From JBOHNM01 sp050730675 (GTDB taxonomy: Bacteria; Planctomycetota; Phycisphaerae; Phycisphaerales; UBA1924), in the NCBI GenBank assembly GCA_050730675.1, contig JBOHNM010000140.1:1-11156 (forward strand): a DNA stretch of 11,156 bases, in the 5' to 3' direction. Under the pieces are notes generated by a model. That model searched no databases. It saw only the letters and a program-made list of their open reading frames with translations, and had not been told where the DNA came from. The first letter of the stretch is position 1, and each line of letters opens with the position of its first letter. A program made the translations under genes and the position numbers. Of the stretch, positions 1 through 6,123 are shown one piece after another.

Positions 1-43
1 CGTTTTCCTCAATTTCCGGCCCTTCCACGGCCTGATCACCGGC

Positions 44-72
44 TTGCCACCCCGGGCCGCGGTTCCTATTGT
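44..72 (+). promoter_or_regulatory. Putative sigma-70-like promoter of atpD
   Basis: A TTGCCA hexamer (44-49, five of six matches to TTGACA) lies 17 nt before TATTGT (67-72, four of six matches to TATAAT). Transcription would start near 79, giving a leader of about 50 nt that carries the GAGG ribosome site at 120-123. This is pattern matching only. It agrees with atpD having its own terminator and no visible gene just upstream. Confidence 0.4.
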
Positions 73-131
73 TCGCCCCCGTCGAGATACCGAACACCCC
101 CCCTTCCCCCGGCGGGCACGAGGCTCCTGAT

Positions 132-1571
132 ATGTCCACCAGCGGCACCATCACCCAGGTCATCGGTTCCACCTTCGACGCCCAGTTCGCCGAGGACAAG
201 CTCCCGGCGATCTACAACGCGCTCAAGGTCGAGGCCGATACCCCCGTCGGCAAGCTCGCCCTCACCGGCGAGGTCCAGCAGCACCTCGGCGGCGGGCGCG
301 TGCGAGCGGTGGCCCTCGGTTCCACCGATGGCCTCCGCCGCGGCATGACCTGCTCCGACACCGGCGGCGCCGTGAGCGTCCCCGTCGGCGAGCAGGTCCT
401 CGGCCGCGTCTTTAACCTCCTGGGCGAGCCGATCGACAAGGGCGCGGCCCTCCCCGCCGGCATCAAGCGCACCGGCATCCACAAGCAGCCCCCCGAGTTC
501 AGCGAGCTCAACCCCAAGACCGAGGTCCTCCCCACCGGCATCAAGGTCATCGACCTTCTGTGCCCCTTCGTCCGCGGCGGAAAGATCGGCCTGTTCGGTG
601 GCGCCGGCGTCGGCAAGACCGTCATCATCCAGGAGATCATCGCCCGTGTCGCCCGCAACTTCGGCGGCTACTCGGTGTTCGCCGGCGTCGGCGAGCGCAC
701 CCGCGAGGGCAACGACCTCTGGCGCGAAATGAAGGAAGCCGAGTACATCGACTCTGAGGGCAAGAAGTGCCACGTGCTCGACAAGGTCGCGATGGTGTTC
801 GGCCAGATGAACGAGCCGCCCGGGTCGCGCCTCCGCGTCGCCCTCTCGGCCCTCACCATGGCCGAAGAGTTCCGCGATGCCTCGGGCAAAGAGACGCTGA
901 TGTTCATCGACAACATCTTCCGCTTCACGCAGGCGGGTTCGGAGGTTTCGGCCCTCCTCGGCCGTATGCCCAGCGCCGTCGGTTACCAGCCGACCCTGAG
1001 CACCGAGATGGGTGAGCTGCAGGAGCGCATCACCTCCACCAACAAGGGCGCCATCACCTCGGTGCAGGCCATCTACGTCCCCGCCGACGACTACACCGAC
1101 CCCGCCCCCGCCACCGCCTTCAGCCACCTTGACGCGTCGGTCGTGCTCCAGCGCGGCATCGCCGAGAAGGGCATCTTCCCCGCCGTCGACCCCCTCGGCT
1201 CCTCCAGCCGCATCCTCTCTGCCGACGTCGTCGGCGAGCGCCACTACAAGGTCAGTCGCCGCGTGCAGATCATCCTGCAGCGCTACAAGGATCTCCAGGA
1301 CATCATCGCCATCCTCGGCGTTGACGAACTCTCGGAAGAGGACAAGCAGGTCGTCTCTCGCGCCCGCAAGATCGAGCGCTTCCTCAGCCAGCCGTTCTAC
1401 GTCGCCGAAGTCTTCACGGGCTTCCCCGGCGTCACGACCACGCTGGACGAGACCCTCGACAGCTTCGAGCGCCTCTGCAACGGCGAAGGCGACAACCTCC
1501 CCGAGGGCGCGTTCATGTACGTTGGCACCCTCGACGATGCCCGCAAGAAGGCCGAGAAGATGAAGGCCTGA
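132..1571 (+). CDS. atpD: F0F1 ATP synthase subunit beta
   Basis: This is the catalytic beta subunit of the F1 sector, which makes ATP at the cytoplasmic side of the membrane as protons (or Na+) return through F0. The 479-residue product has the normal family length. It carries the Walker A loop GGAGVGKT (156-163, Lys162), the GERTREGND segment with catalytic Glu188, a Walker B strand LMFID ending at Asp260, the ATP-synthase alpha/beta signature around GRMPSAVGYQPTL, and the DELSEEDK and RFLSQPF C-terminal segments. ATG at 132 was chosen because GAGG (120-123) sits 8 nt upstream and the N-terminus then matches the family. A TTG at 69 would add 21 residues unlike the family. No residue looks damaged. 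The gene is followed by a terminator rather than atpC (epsilon), and no atpG (gamma) end is recognisable in the 131 bases before it, so it is probably monocistronic. Confidence 0.98.
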   Translation: MSTSGTITQVIGSTFDAQFAEDKLPAIYNALKVEADTPVGKLALTGEVQQHLGGGRVRAVALGSTDGLRRGMTCSDTGGAVSVPVGEQVLGRVFNLLGEPIDKGAALPAGIKRTGIHKQPPEFSELNPKTEVLPTGIKVIDLLCPFVRGGKIGLFGGAGVGKTVIIQEIIARVARNFGGYSVFAGVGERTREGNDLWREMKEAEYIDSEGKKCHVLDKVAMVFGQMNEPPGSRLRVALSALTMAEEFRDASGKETLMFIDNIFRFTQAGSEVSALLGRMPSAVGYQPTLSTEMGELQERITSTNKGAITSVQAIYVPADDYTDPAPATAFSHLDASVVLQRGIAEKGIFPAVDPLGSSSRILSADVVGERHYKVSRRVQIILQRYKDLQDIIAILGVDELSEEDKQVVSRARKIERFLSQPFYVAEVFTGFPGVTTTLDETLDSFERLCNGEGDNLPEGAFMYVGTLDDARKKAEKMKA

Positions 1572-1615
1572 TCGGCAGCACTCAAGACTCGACCGTTCAT
1601 CTCACGCAACTCAGA

Positions 1616-1645
1616 ACCCCCGGCTTCAGCCGGCGGTTTTTCTTT
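1616..1645 (+). terminator. Rho-independent terminator after atpD
   Basis: A CCGGC stem (1620-1624), TTCA loop and GCCGG arm (1629-1633) can be lengthened with flanking CC/GG and AA/TT pairs across a one-base bulge. It is followed directly by TTTTTCTTT. It lies 45 nt after the atpD stop and closes that transcript. Confidence 0.85.
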
Positions 1646-1652
1646 CCCACCT

Positions 1653-1680
1653 TTGCACAAGAGAATACTTAGTGTACACT
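1653..1680 (+). promoter_or_regulatory. Putative promoter of the FAD-oxidase unit
   Basis: TTGCAC (1653-1658) and TACACT (1675-1680) are 16 nt apart, each with four of six matches to the sigma-70 consensus. They lie just after the atpD terminator and upstream of the GTG start at 1704. TATCCA (1685-1690) is an alternative -10 box. The pattern is suggestive, not proven. Confidence 0.4.
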
Positions 1681-1682
1681 AA
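1669..1682. promoter_or_regulatory. 14-bp perfect palindrome, candidate operator
   Basis: TTAGTGTACACTAA reads the same on both strands, with an additional A/T match one base further out (1667 and 1684). It covers the putative -10 box of the promoter for the oxidase gene, so a dimeric regulator bound here would block transcription. Palindromes of this size and AT-rich shape are typical of TetR-, MarR- or GntR-type operators, but the specific family cannot be told. No matching regulator gene lies in the window. Confidence 0.5.
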
Positions 1683-1703
1683 CTTATCCAAACCCACTCC
1701 CTG

Positions 1704-3092
1704 GTGAACGACGTCCACTCACGACTCAACGCCACGCGGGTTGCAGGGATCGCCCAGCCGACAAGCACCGAAGAACTCCAAAACCTGGTTCGCACGGCTA
1801 CCCAGCGCAAGGTGCCCATCGCGATCTGTGGCGGACGCCACGCCATGGGCGGCCAGCAATTCCTCTCCGATCGGCTCCTGATCGACTGCTCCGCCCTCAC
1901 CGGCATCCGGTCAATGGACCATGAGCGGGGACTGGTCACCGTTCAAGCCGGGACTCTCTGGCCGGATTTGATGGAGGGGTACCTCCGAGCACAATCGCGT
2001 GCGTTTCCAGACCGACTGCCGCGATGGGGCATCCGCCAGAAACAGACCGGCGCCGACACCCTCTCCATCGGCGGAGCGCTCGCCGCCAACGCTCACGGGC
2101 GCGGCCTCGGAATGAAGCCCATCATCGCGGACGTCGAATCGTTCACGCTCGTCGCACCGAACGGCGATCTCGTTGAGTGCAGCCGCGAGCAGAACATGCG
2201 GCTCTTCTCTCTCGCCATCGGCGGTTATGGACTCTTCGGGCCGATGGCCGAAGTCACGCTGCGGTTGTCGCCGCGAGTGCCCGTCCGCCGGCAGGTGTGC
2301 TTGACCGACATCGAGCCGGCCCTTGGAGCCGTGCAACCACGAATCGAAGCCGGCTCCCTCTATGGTGACTTTCAGTTCGATGTTGACCCGAACTCACCGG
2401 GATTCCTCACGCGCGGCGTCTTCTCCTGCTACCAGCCATGCGAAGCACCTGTTCCCCAAGTCGTTGAGAATTCGATCCGGCGCGAGGAGTGGCTGCACCT
2501 GCTGACGCTGGCCCACCAGGACAAATCGCGTGCATTCAACGAATACGCGAAGCACTACCTCGCGACAGATGGCGTCATCGACTGGTCCGACCGTCACCAG
2601 TTCGGCGTCTACACCGACGGCTATCACGATGCGATCGATCGCAGCACCGGAGCGGCGTGCAGAGGAAGCGAGATGATCACGGAACTCTTCGTTCCGCCGA
2701 ATGAACTTCTTGGCTTTCTTCGCGCCGCCGCCGCAATGCTCACCGCTCGCGCGGCAAACGTCATCTACGGCACAATCCGCATGATCGAGCGCGATGCGGA
2801 ATCCTTCCTGCCATGGGCCCGCGAGCGGTTCGCGTGCGTGGTGTTCAACCTGCACGTCGAGCATTCGGCGAACGGCATCGAGCATGCGGCCGGGGCCTTC
2901 CGTGCATTGATCGACTTGGCTTTGGAACGATCGGGGAGCTTCTTCCTGACCTACCACCGCTTCGCGACGCGTGAGCAATTGCTCCACGCGTACCCGCAAT
3001 TGCCGCAATTCGTGTCCCTGAAGCAGCAGCACGATCCCACCGGCACATTCTCCAGCGATTGGTTCCGGTGGCTCGCGCAAACGATCGGCTAG
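1704..3092 (+). CDS. FAD-binding oxidoreductase (FAD-linked oxidase, VAO/PCMH type)
   Basis: The 462-residue product is a flavin-dependent oxidoreductase related to aldonolactone and alditol oxidases and GlcD-like dehydrogenases. Its substrate is unknown. The N-terminal half (about 15-195) is a PCMH-type FAD-binding domain. It has a PTSTEELQNLVRTA opening, GGRHAMGG (43-50), a glycine-rich TLSIGGALAANAHGRG stretch near 120-135, and a GGYGLFG segment. His46 sits where some family members bind FAD covalently. The C-terminus has LKQQHDPTGTF, like the DPxxxF end motif of this superfamily. GTG at 1704 is used because the coding similarity begins there and no ATG fits. No good Shine-Dalgarno sequence is visible. 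No signal peptide is seen, so it is probably cytoplasmic. Codon use looks less GC-biased than in atpD by eye. It is followed 32 nt later by the DUF2798-like gene, probably in one operon. Confidence 0.85.
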   Translation: MNDVHSRLNATRVAGIAQPTSTEELQNLVRTATQRKVPIAICGGRHAMGGQQFLSDRLLIDCSALTGIRSMDHERGLVTVQAGTLWPDLMEGYLRAQSRAFPDRLPRWGIRQKQTGADTLSIGGALAANAHGRGLGMKPIIADVESFTLVAPNGDLVECSREQNMRLFSLAIGGYGLFGPMAEVTLRLSPRVPVRRQVCLTDIEPALGAVQPRIEAGSLYGDFQFDVDPNSPGFLTRGVFSCYQPCEAPVPQVVENSIRREEWLHLLTLAHQDKSRAFNEYAKHYLATDGVIDWSDRHQFGVYTDGYHDAIDRSTGAACRGSEMITELFVPPNELLGFLRAAAAMLTARAANVIYGTIRMIERDAESFLPWARERFACVVFNLHVEHSANGIEHAAGAFRALIDLALERSGSFFLTYHRFATREQLLHAYPQLPQFVSLKQQHDPTGTFSSDWFRWLAQTIG

Positions 3093-3124
3093 GCGCGGCG
3101 GGAGTCGGCGCCAACAATCGGTCC

Positions 3125-3346
3125 ATGGCCTCTCACCGTCGCCCCAGCTTTGTCTTCGTCCTGTTCATGGCTCTTGGCATGTCGTGCGCCATGTCGCTGG
3201 CGATGAGTCTCTACAACCTCGGCCTGGACCACTGGACAGTCTACCGCTGGTTCAAGTCGTTCGGCATCGCGTTCCTCGTCGCCGTGCCCGTCGCGCTGCT
3301 GTGGGCGCCGGTAGCGCACCGGCTGACCGACGCGGTCTCGCGCTGA
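3125..3346 (+). CDS. DUF2798-like small inner-membrane protein
   Basis: A 73-residue protein with two likely membrane helices, about 8-29 (FVFVLFMALGMSCAMSLAMS) and 43-62. Repeated MS pairs in the first helix, a YNLGLD link and a second helix ending in a WAPVAHRL segment match the layout of DUF2798 proteins as I know them. The function of that family is not established. ATG at 3125 gives a typical length. An upstream TTG at 3059 would overlap the oxidase and add an unrelated segment. The gap from the oxidase stop is 32 nt, and 31 nt separate it from the acetyltransferase, which suggests co-transcription. No clear ribosome site is seen close to the ATG. Confidence 0.75.
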   Translation: MASHRRPSFVFVLFMALGMSCAMSLAMSLYNLGLDHWTVYRWFKSFGIAFLVAVPVALLWAPVAHRLTDAVSR

Positions 3347-3377
3347 CCCGCGGGCCACTCGCTGATTACCCTCGGCC

Positions 3378-3863
3378 ATGCCCCTCACGCCCATCGGCGC
3401 ACTCGCCCGCCGCGATGACCTGTTCATTTCCGATGACCCCGCTCTCGTCGACCTCGACGTCGTCCACGGATTTCTGACGACCTCCTACTGGTCGCCCGGC
3501 ATCCCGCGTGAGATCGTCCGCCGCGCAATCGAGCACTCGATGGTCTTCGGCGTCTACACCGATACGCCGCCCCGTCCGGTCCAGATCGGCTTCGCCCGCG
3601 TCATCACCGACCGCGCCACCTTCGCATATCTCGCAGATGTGTTCATTCTTGAGCCGCACCGCGGCCGCGGGCTGAGCAAGTGGCTCATGGAAACTATCCT
3701 TGCCCACCCCCACTTGCGGGGACTGCGCCGGATCTCCCTCATGACGCGCGATGCGCAAGGTCTGTACACCCGATTTGGGTTCAGGCCAATCCCCGACCCC
3801 TCCCGCTACATGGAAATCGCGGTTCCCAACATCTATTTGCGCGATCAGCCCCCCGCCCCTTAA
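3378..3863 (+). CDS. GNAT family N-acetyltransferase
   Basis: A 161-residue single-domain acetyltransferase. GNAT motif A is clear at about 85-105: a strand YLADVFI, then EPHRGRGLSKWLM with the RGRG pyrophosphate loop for acetyl-CoA around residues 95-98. Later, YTRFGF near 130-136 is the usual motif B tyrosine and the GF turn. The acceptor substrate cannot be told, since GNAT enzymes of this size modify amines on small molecules or proteins. The ATG at 3378 has no Shine-Dalgarno sequence, but TACCCT (3367-3372) lies five bases before it. It follows the DUF2798-like gene by 31 nt and may share its transcript. No clear terminator follows its TAA. Confidence 0.88.
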   Translation: MPLTPIGALARRDDLFISDDPALVDLDVVHGFLTTSYWSPGIPREIVRRAIEHSMVFGVYTDTPPRPVQIGFARVITDRATFAYLADVFILEPHRGRGLSKWLMETILAHPHLRGLRRISLMTRDAQGLYTRFGFRPIPDPSRYMEIAVPNIYLRDQPPAP

Positions 3864-4032
3864 CACACAAGCCCCGCGCGAGAACGTGGCGCAGTTATCG
3901 GAGGGCCGCGCAAAGTCCGCTTGCACATTGAGCATTGGTTCATTTTCGTTTCACGGCGACACGGAAATCGATGAACGGAGAGCCACATGTGCCGCGGTGC
4001 GGAGCACGGCGGGTCTGAAAGAAGTTCGCGAA

Positions 4033-4047
4033 GACGGTCGAACCGTC
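4033..4047 (+). promoter_or_regulatory. Hairpin in the leader of the B12-domain gene
   Basis: GACGGT (4033-4038), loop CGA and ACCGTC (4042-4047) form a perfect 6-bp stem 23 nt before the ribosome site GGGAG (4071-4075). The whole gap from 3864 to 4083 contains no gene I can support. The hairpin may shape the leader, but I do not recognise a cobalamin riboswitch: neither a B12-box-like core nor its multi-stem fold could be found by eye. Confidence 0.3.
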
Positions 4048-4083
4048 CCGCGTGGGGGTCAAAACGACCCGGGAGTGCATCCG

Positions 4084-4785
4084 ATGTCGCAGGGCAACAT
4101 GATTGAACGGTTCTTCGAAACACTCGTCACCGGCAACCGGCCGGCGGCGCGTCAACTGGTGGACGAGGCGCTGCAGACGCTCTCGCCCGAGCAGGTCGTG
4201 GGCGAGCTCTTCTGGCCCACCTATGAGCAGATGGACAAGCTCTACCGCGCCGATCAGCTCACGGCGCTGGCCCACCACATGGGCACACGCCTGCTGCGCG
4301 TGCTCATCGACCAGAATTCCACACGCTACAACTTCGCTCCCAGTAACGGCCGCACCATCCTCGCCTTCTGCGGAGCCACCGAGGCCGACGAGATGGGCGC
4401 CCAGATGGCCGTCGACACCCTCGAGGTGGCCGGGTTTCAGGTCTCCTTCGCCGGCGGCGGCATCGCCAACGACGAGATCCTGGCGCAGGTCAACGAGACC
4501 CAGCCTGACGTGCTGCTGATGTTCGCCAGTTCGCCCAGCGACCTGCCCAACATCCGAGCCCTCATCGACACCATCAAGGAAATCGACGCCTGCACCAACC
4601 TGCAGTTCGCGGTCGGGGCCGGCGTCTTCAACCGCGCCGACGGCCTGGCCGAGGAGATCGGCGCCGACCTGTGGGCCAGCGACCCGATGGAGCTGGCCGA
4701 GCGGCTCATCGAGGAGCCCATGCGTCGAGCCGACGCTGAACAGCGCACCGTCGGCAAGAGCCGCCGCAAGCGCCTGGCAGCCTGA
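4084..4785 (+). CDS. Cobalamin (B12)-binding-domain-like protein with a degenerate ligand motif
   Basis: A 233-residue protein with two parts. Residues about 1-80 look like the helical B12-binding cap of methionine synthase and CarH. Residues about 88-220 look like the Rossmann-type B12-binding domain, with a TILAFCG strand, VAGFQVSFAGG, LLMFASSPSDLP, and AVGAGVFNRADGLAEEIGADLWA. The DxHxxG motif, whose His is the lower ligand of cobalt in this family, reads EADEMG (100-105), so His is replaced by Asp102. In the cap, the CarH-type W-x9-EH reads Y54-x9-HH. There is no DNA-binding, methyltransferase or kinase domain, only a basic tail (GKSRRKRLAA). The ATG at 4084 has GGGAG 8 nt upstream, and a strong terminator follows. 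It may be a sensor or accessory protein that binds B12 base-on, another ligand, or nothing. The fold call is firm but the ligand is uncertain. Confidence 0.8.
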   Translation: MSQGNMIERFFETLVTGNRPAARQLVDEALQTLSPEQVVGELFWPTYEQMDKLYRADQLTALAHHMGTRLLRVLIDQNSTRYNFAPSNGRTILAFCGATEADEMGAQMAVDTLEVAGFQVSFAGGGIANDEILAQVNETQPDVLLMFASSPSDLPNIRALIDTIKEIDACTNLQFAVGAGVFNRADGLAEEIGADLWASDPMELAERLIEEPMRRADAEQRTVGKSRRKRLAA

Positions 4786-4825
4786 TCGCCATCGACCTCC
4801 GAAGAAAACCGATGATGCACGACGA

Positions 4826-4855
4826 GCCCGGCTTCTCAGCCGGGCCCGTTTTCTT
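4826..4855 (+). terminator. Rho-independent terminator after the B12-domain gene
   Basis: GCCCGGCT (4826-4833), loop TCTC and AGCCGGGC (4838-4845) make a perfect 8-bp stem followed by CCGTTTTCTTT. It sits 40 nt after the stop codon and separates this gene from the Eis-like gene. The GGCTTC...AGCCGG core and TTTTCTTT tail resemble those of the atpD terminator. Confidence 0.9.
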
Positions 4856-4902
4856 TGGGTCGCGGTCAATGAGAACGCGTTCCGTCGCCGCTCGTACACG
4901 GG

Positions 4903-4908
4903 TATCCT
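4903..4908 (+). promoter_or_regulatory. Putative -10 box for a leaderless eis-like transcript
   Basis: TATCCT lies nine bases before the ATG at 4918, and there is no Shine-Dalgarno sequence between. The same hexamer at the same distance precedes fabH on the other strand. This would put the start of transcription at or next to the start codon. No convincing -35 box was found. Confidence 0.3.
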
Positions 4909-4917
4909 CGCTCCATC

Positions 4918-6111
4918 ATGGCCGCCCACCTCATCCATCATTACGGCACCCCGGTCGAAGCCGATGTGCCGGCGCTGGCCCGACTCATTTCCCACGCCTT
5001 CGCCGGACCGCTGGAGGGCTCACGCGAGTGGATCGTCAGCCAAGGACTGGGCGATGTGCGCGTGCTGCGCCCCGATCCCTCGGCGGCGCCACACGCCTGC
5101 CTGCGCCGCATCGACATGGGGCAGTACTTCGGCGGCCGCGCGGTGCCGATGGCAGGGATCGCGGGCGTCGCCGTTGCGCCCGAGGATCGAGGCCGCGGCC
5201 TCGCCCGGGAGCTGATGCAGCGCTGCATGATCGAGGCGGCGGCCGACGGCTTCGCGCTCTCCACGCTCTACGCCTCCACCCAGGCGCTGTACCGCGCGGT
5301 CGGCTTCGAGCAGGCGGGGTACAGCTGCTCGATGACGCTGCCGGTCCACCGTATCGACATCGATATCCGACACACAAATGTGCATGCACTGACCGACGCC
5401 GACCGCCCGGCGATCGAAGCCTGCTACGAGGGTTTCGCCCGCAAGTTCCCGGGCCGCCTCGCCCGCGGCGCCTACACCTGGGGGCGTGTCCGCGAATGGC
5501 GAAAGGAGCAGCACATTCCGTTCGGCGTGCGCGATGATGCGGGCACCCTCACCGGGTACGTTTACCTCATCCAGCGCCGACGCGAGACCGACGGCCGCCA
5601 CGACATCCACCTCAGCGACGCGGCGTTCACGACCCCCGATGCGGGCCGCAGACTGCTCGCGTTCCTGGCTCAGTTCGGGACCATGGCCCACGACGTCCAG
5701 TTCACCGGCGGCCCCATGCACCCGTGGCTGAACATGCTCGGCGAGAAGAAATTTGAGCTTCATCTGAAGGAGTACTGGCTCATGCGTGTACTCGACATCG
5801 CGCGGGCGATTGAGGCACGCGGATGGAACCCGCTGCTCCGCGCGGAGCTTCACTTGCGCATCACCGACGAGTTGATCCCCGCCAACGCGGGCAACTGGAT
5901 CATCGCCCTGGAGGGCGGCCGCGCCGCCACATCCCGCGGCGGGCGCGGCGAACTCCGCATGGATATCCGGGGGTTCGCGCCGCTCTACAGCGGGTTCATG
6001 TCGGCACGCGAGCTTGCGCTGGCCGGTCTCATCGACGGCCCCGATCCCGCGCTGGACGCCGCAGACGCCGTGTTTGCCGGTTCAATCCCGTGGATGACCG
6101 ATTTCTTCTGA
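4918..6111 (+). CDS. Eis-like GNAT acetyltransferase
   Basis: A 397-residue protein of the Eis family (tandem GNAT folds plus an SCP2-like C-terminal domain). Mycobacterial Eis transfers acetyl groups from acetyl-CoA to amines, including several positions on aminoglycosides. The acetyl-CoA loop VAVAPEDRGRGLAREL begins at Val84. Tyr125 lies in ALYRAVGFEQAG, where Eis has its general acid Tyr126. The chain ends in DFF, so the terminal carboxylate of Phe397 can act as the base, as in Eis (Phe402). Residues about 150-290 form the second, degenerate GNAT fold and about 290-397 the SCP2-like domain. Length and both catalytic features agree with an active enzyme, but the substrate is unknown and resistance should not be assumed. 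The ATG at 4918 lacks a ribosome site. The gene is isolated on its strand and converges with fur, with 12 bases between their stops. Confidence 0.88.
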   Translation: MAAHLIHHYGTPVEADVPALARLISHAFAGPLEGSREWIVSQGLGDVRVLRPDPSAAPHACLRRIDMGQYFGGRAVPMAGIAGVAVAPEDRGRGLARELMQRCMIEAAADGFALSTLYASTQALYRAVGFEQAGYSCSMTLPVHRIDIDIRHTNVHALTDADRPAIEACYEGFARKFPGRLARGAYTWGRVREWRKEQHIPFGVRDDAGTLTGYVYLIQRRRETDGRHDIHLSDAAFTTPDAGRRLLAFLAQFGTMAHDVQFTGGPMHPWLNMLGEKKFELHLKEYWLMRVLDIARAIEARGWNPLLRAELHLRITDELIPANAGNWIIALEGGRAATSRGGRGELRMDIRGFAPLYSGFMSARELALAGLIDGPDPALDAADAVFAGSIPWMTDFF

Positions 6112-6123
6112 CCTGCTTCTTTC

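Noticed and set aside
2..130. Open frame ending at a TGA just before the atpD ATG
   Set aside because: It could be the tail of an upstream gene such as atpG, but the residues are P/R-rich and unlike any F1 subunit end. A promoter-like sequence overlaps it.
66..1244. 392-codon open frame on the minus strand opposite atpD
   Set aside because: The product is low-complexity and rich in G, A, D, E and L, and it mirrors the codon pattern of atpD. Long antisense frames are expected in high-GC genes.
3971..4018. 15-codon open frame (starting MNGEPHVPRC) in the leader of the B12-domain gene
   Set aside because: It has no convincing ribosome site and no conserved pattern. Such short frames are common by chance.
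3864..4083. Cobalamin riboswitch before the B12-domain gene
   Set aside because: I looked for a B12-box-like core and multi-stem fold and found only one small hairpin. The gap is also short for a full riboswitch plus promoter.
3940..4995. 351-codon minus-strand frame opposite the B12-domain gene
   Set aside because: It covers a strong terminator and a well-supported gene on the plus strand, and its product has no recognisable motif.
4918..6111. Calling the Eis-like gene an aminoglycoside resistance gene
   Set aside because: Family membership and catalytic residues do not fix the substrate, and nothing nearby suggests a resistance locus.
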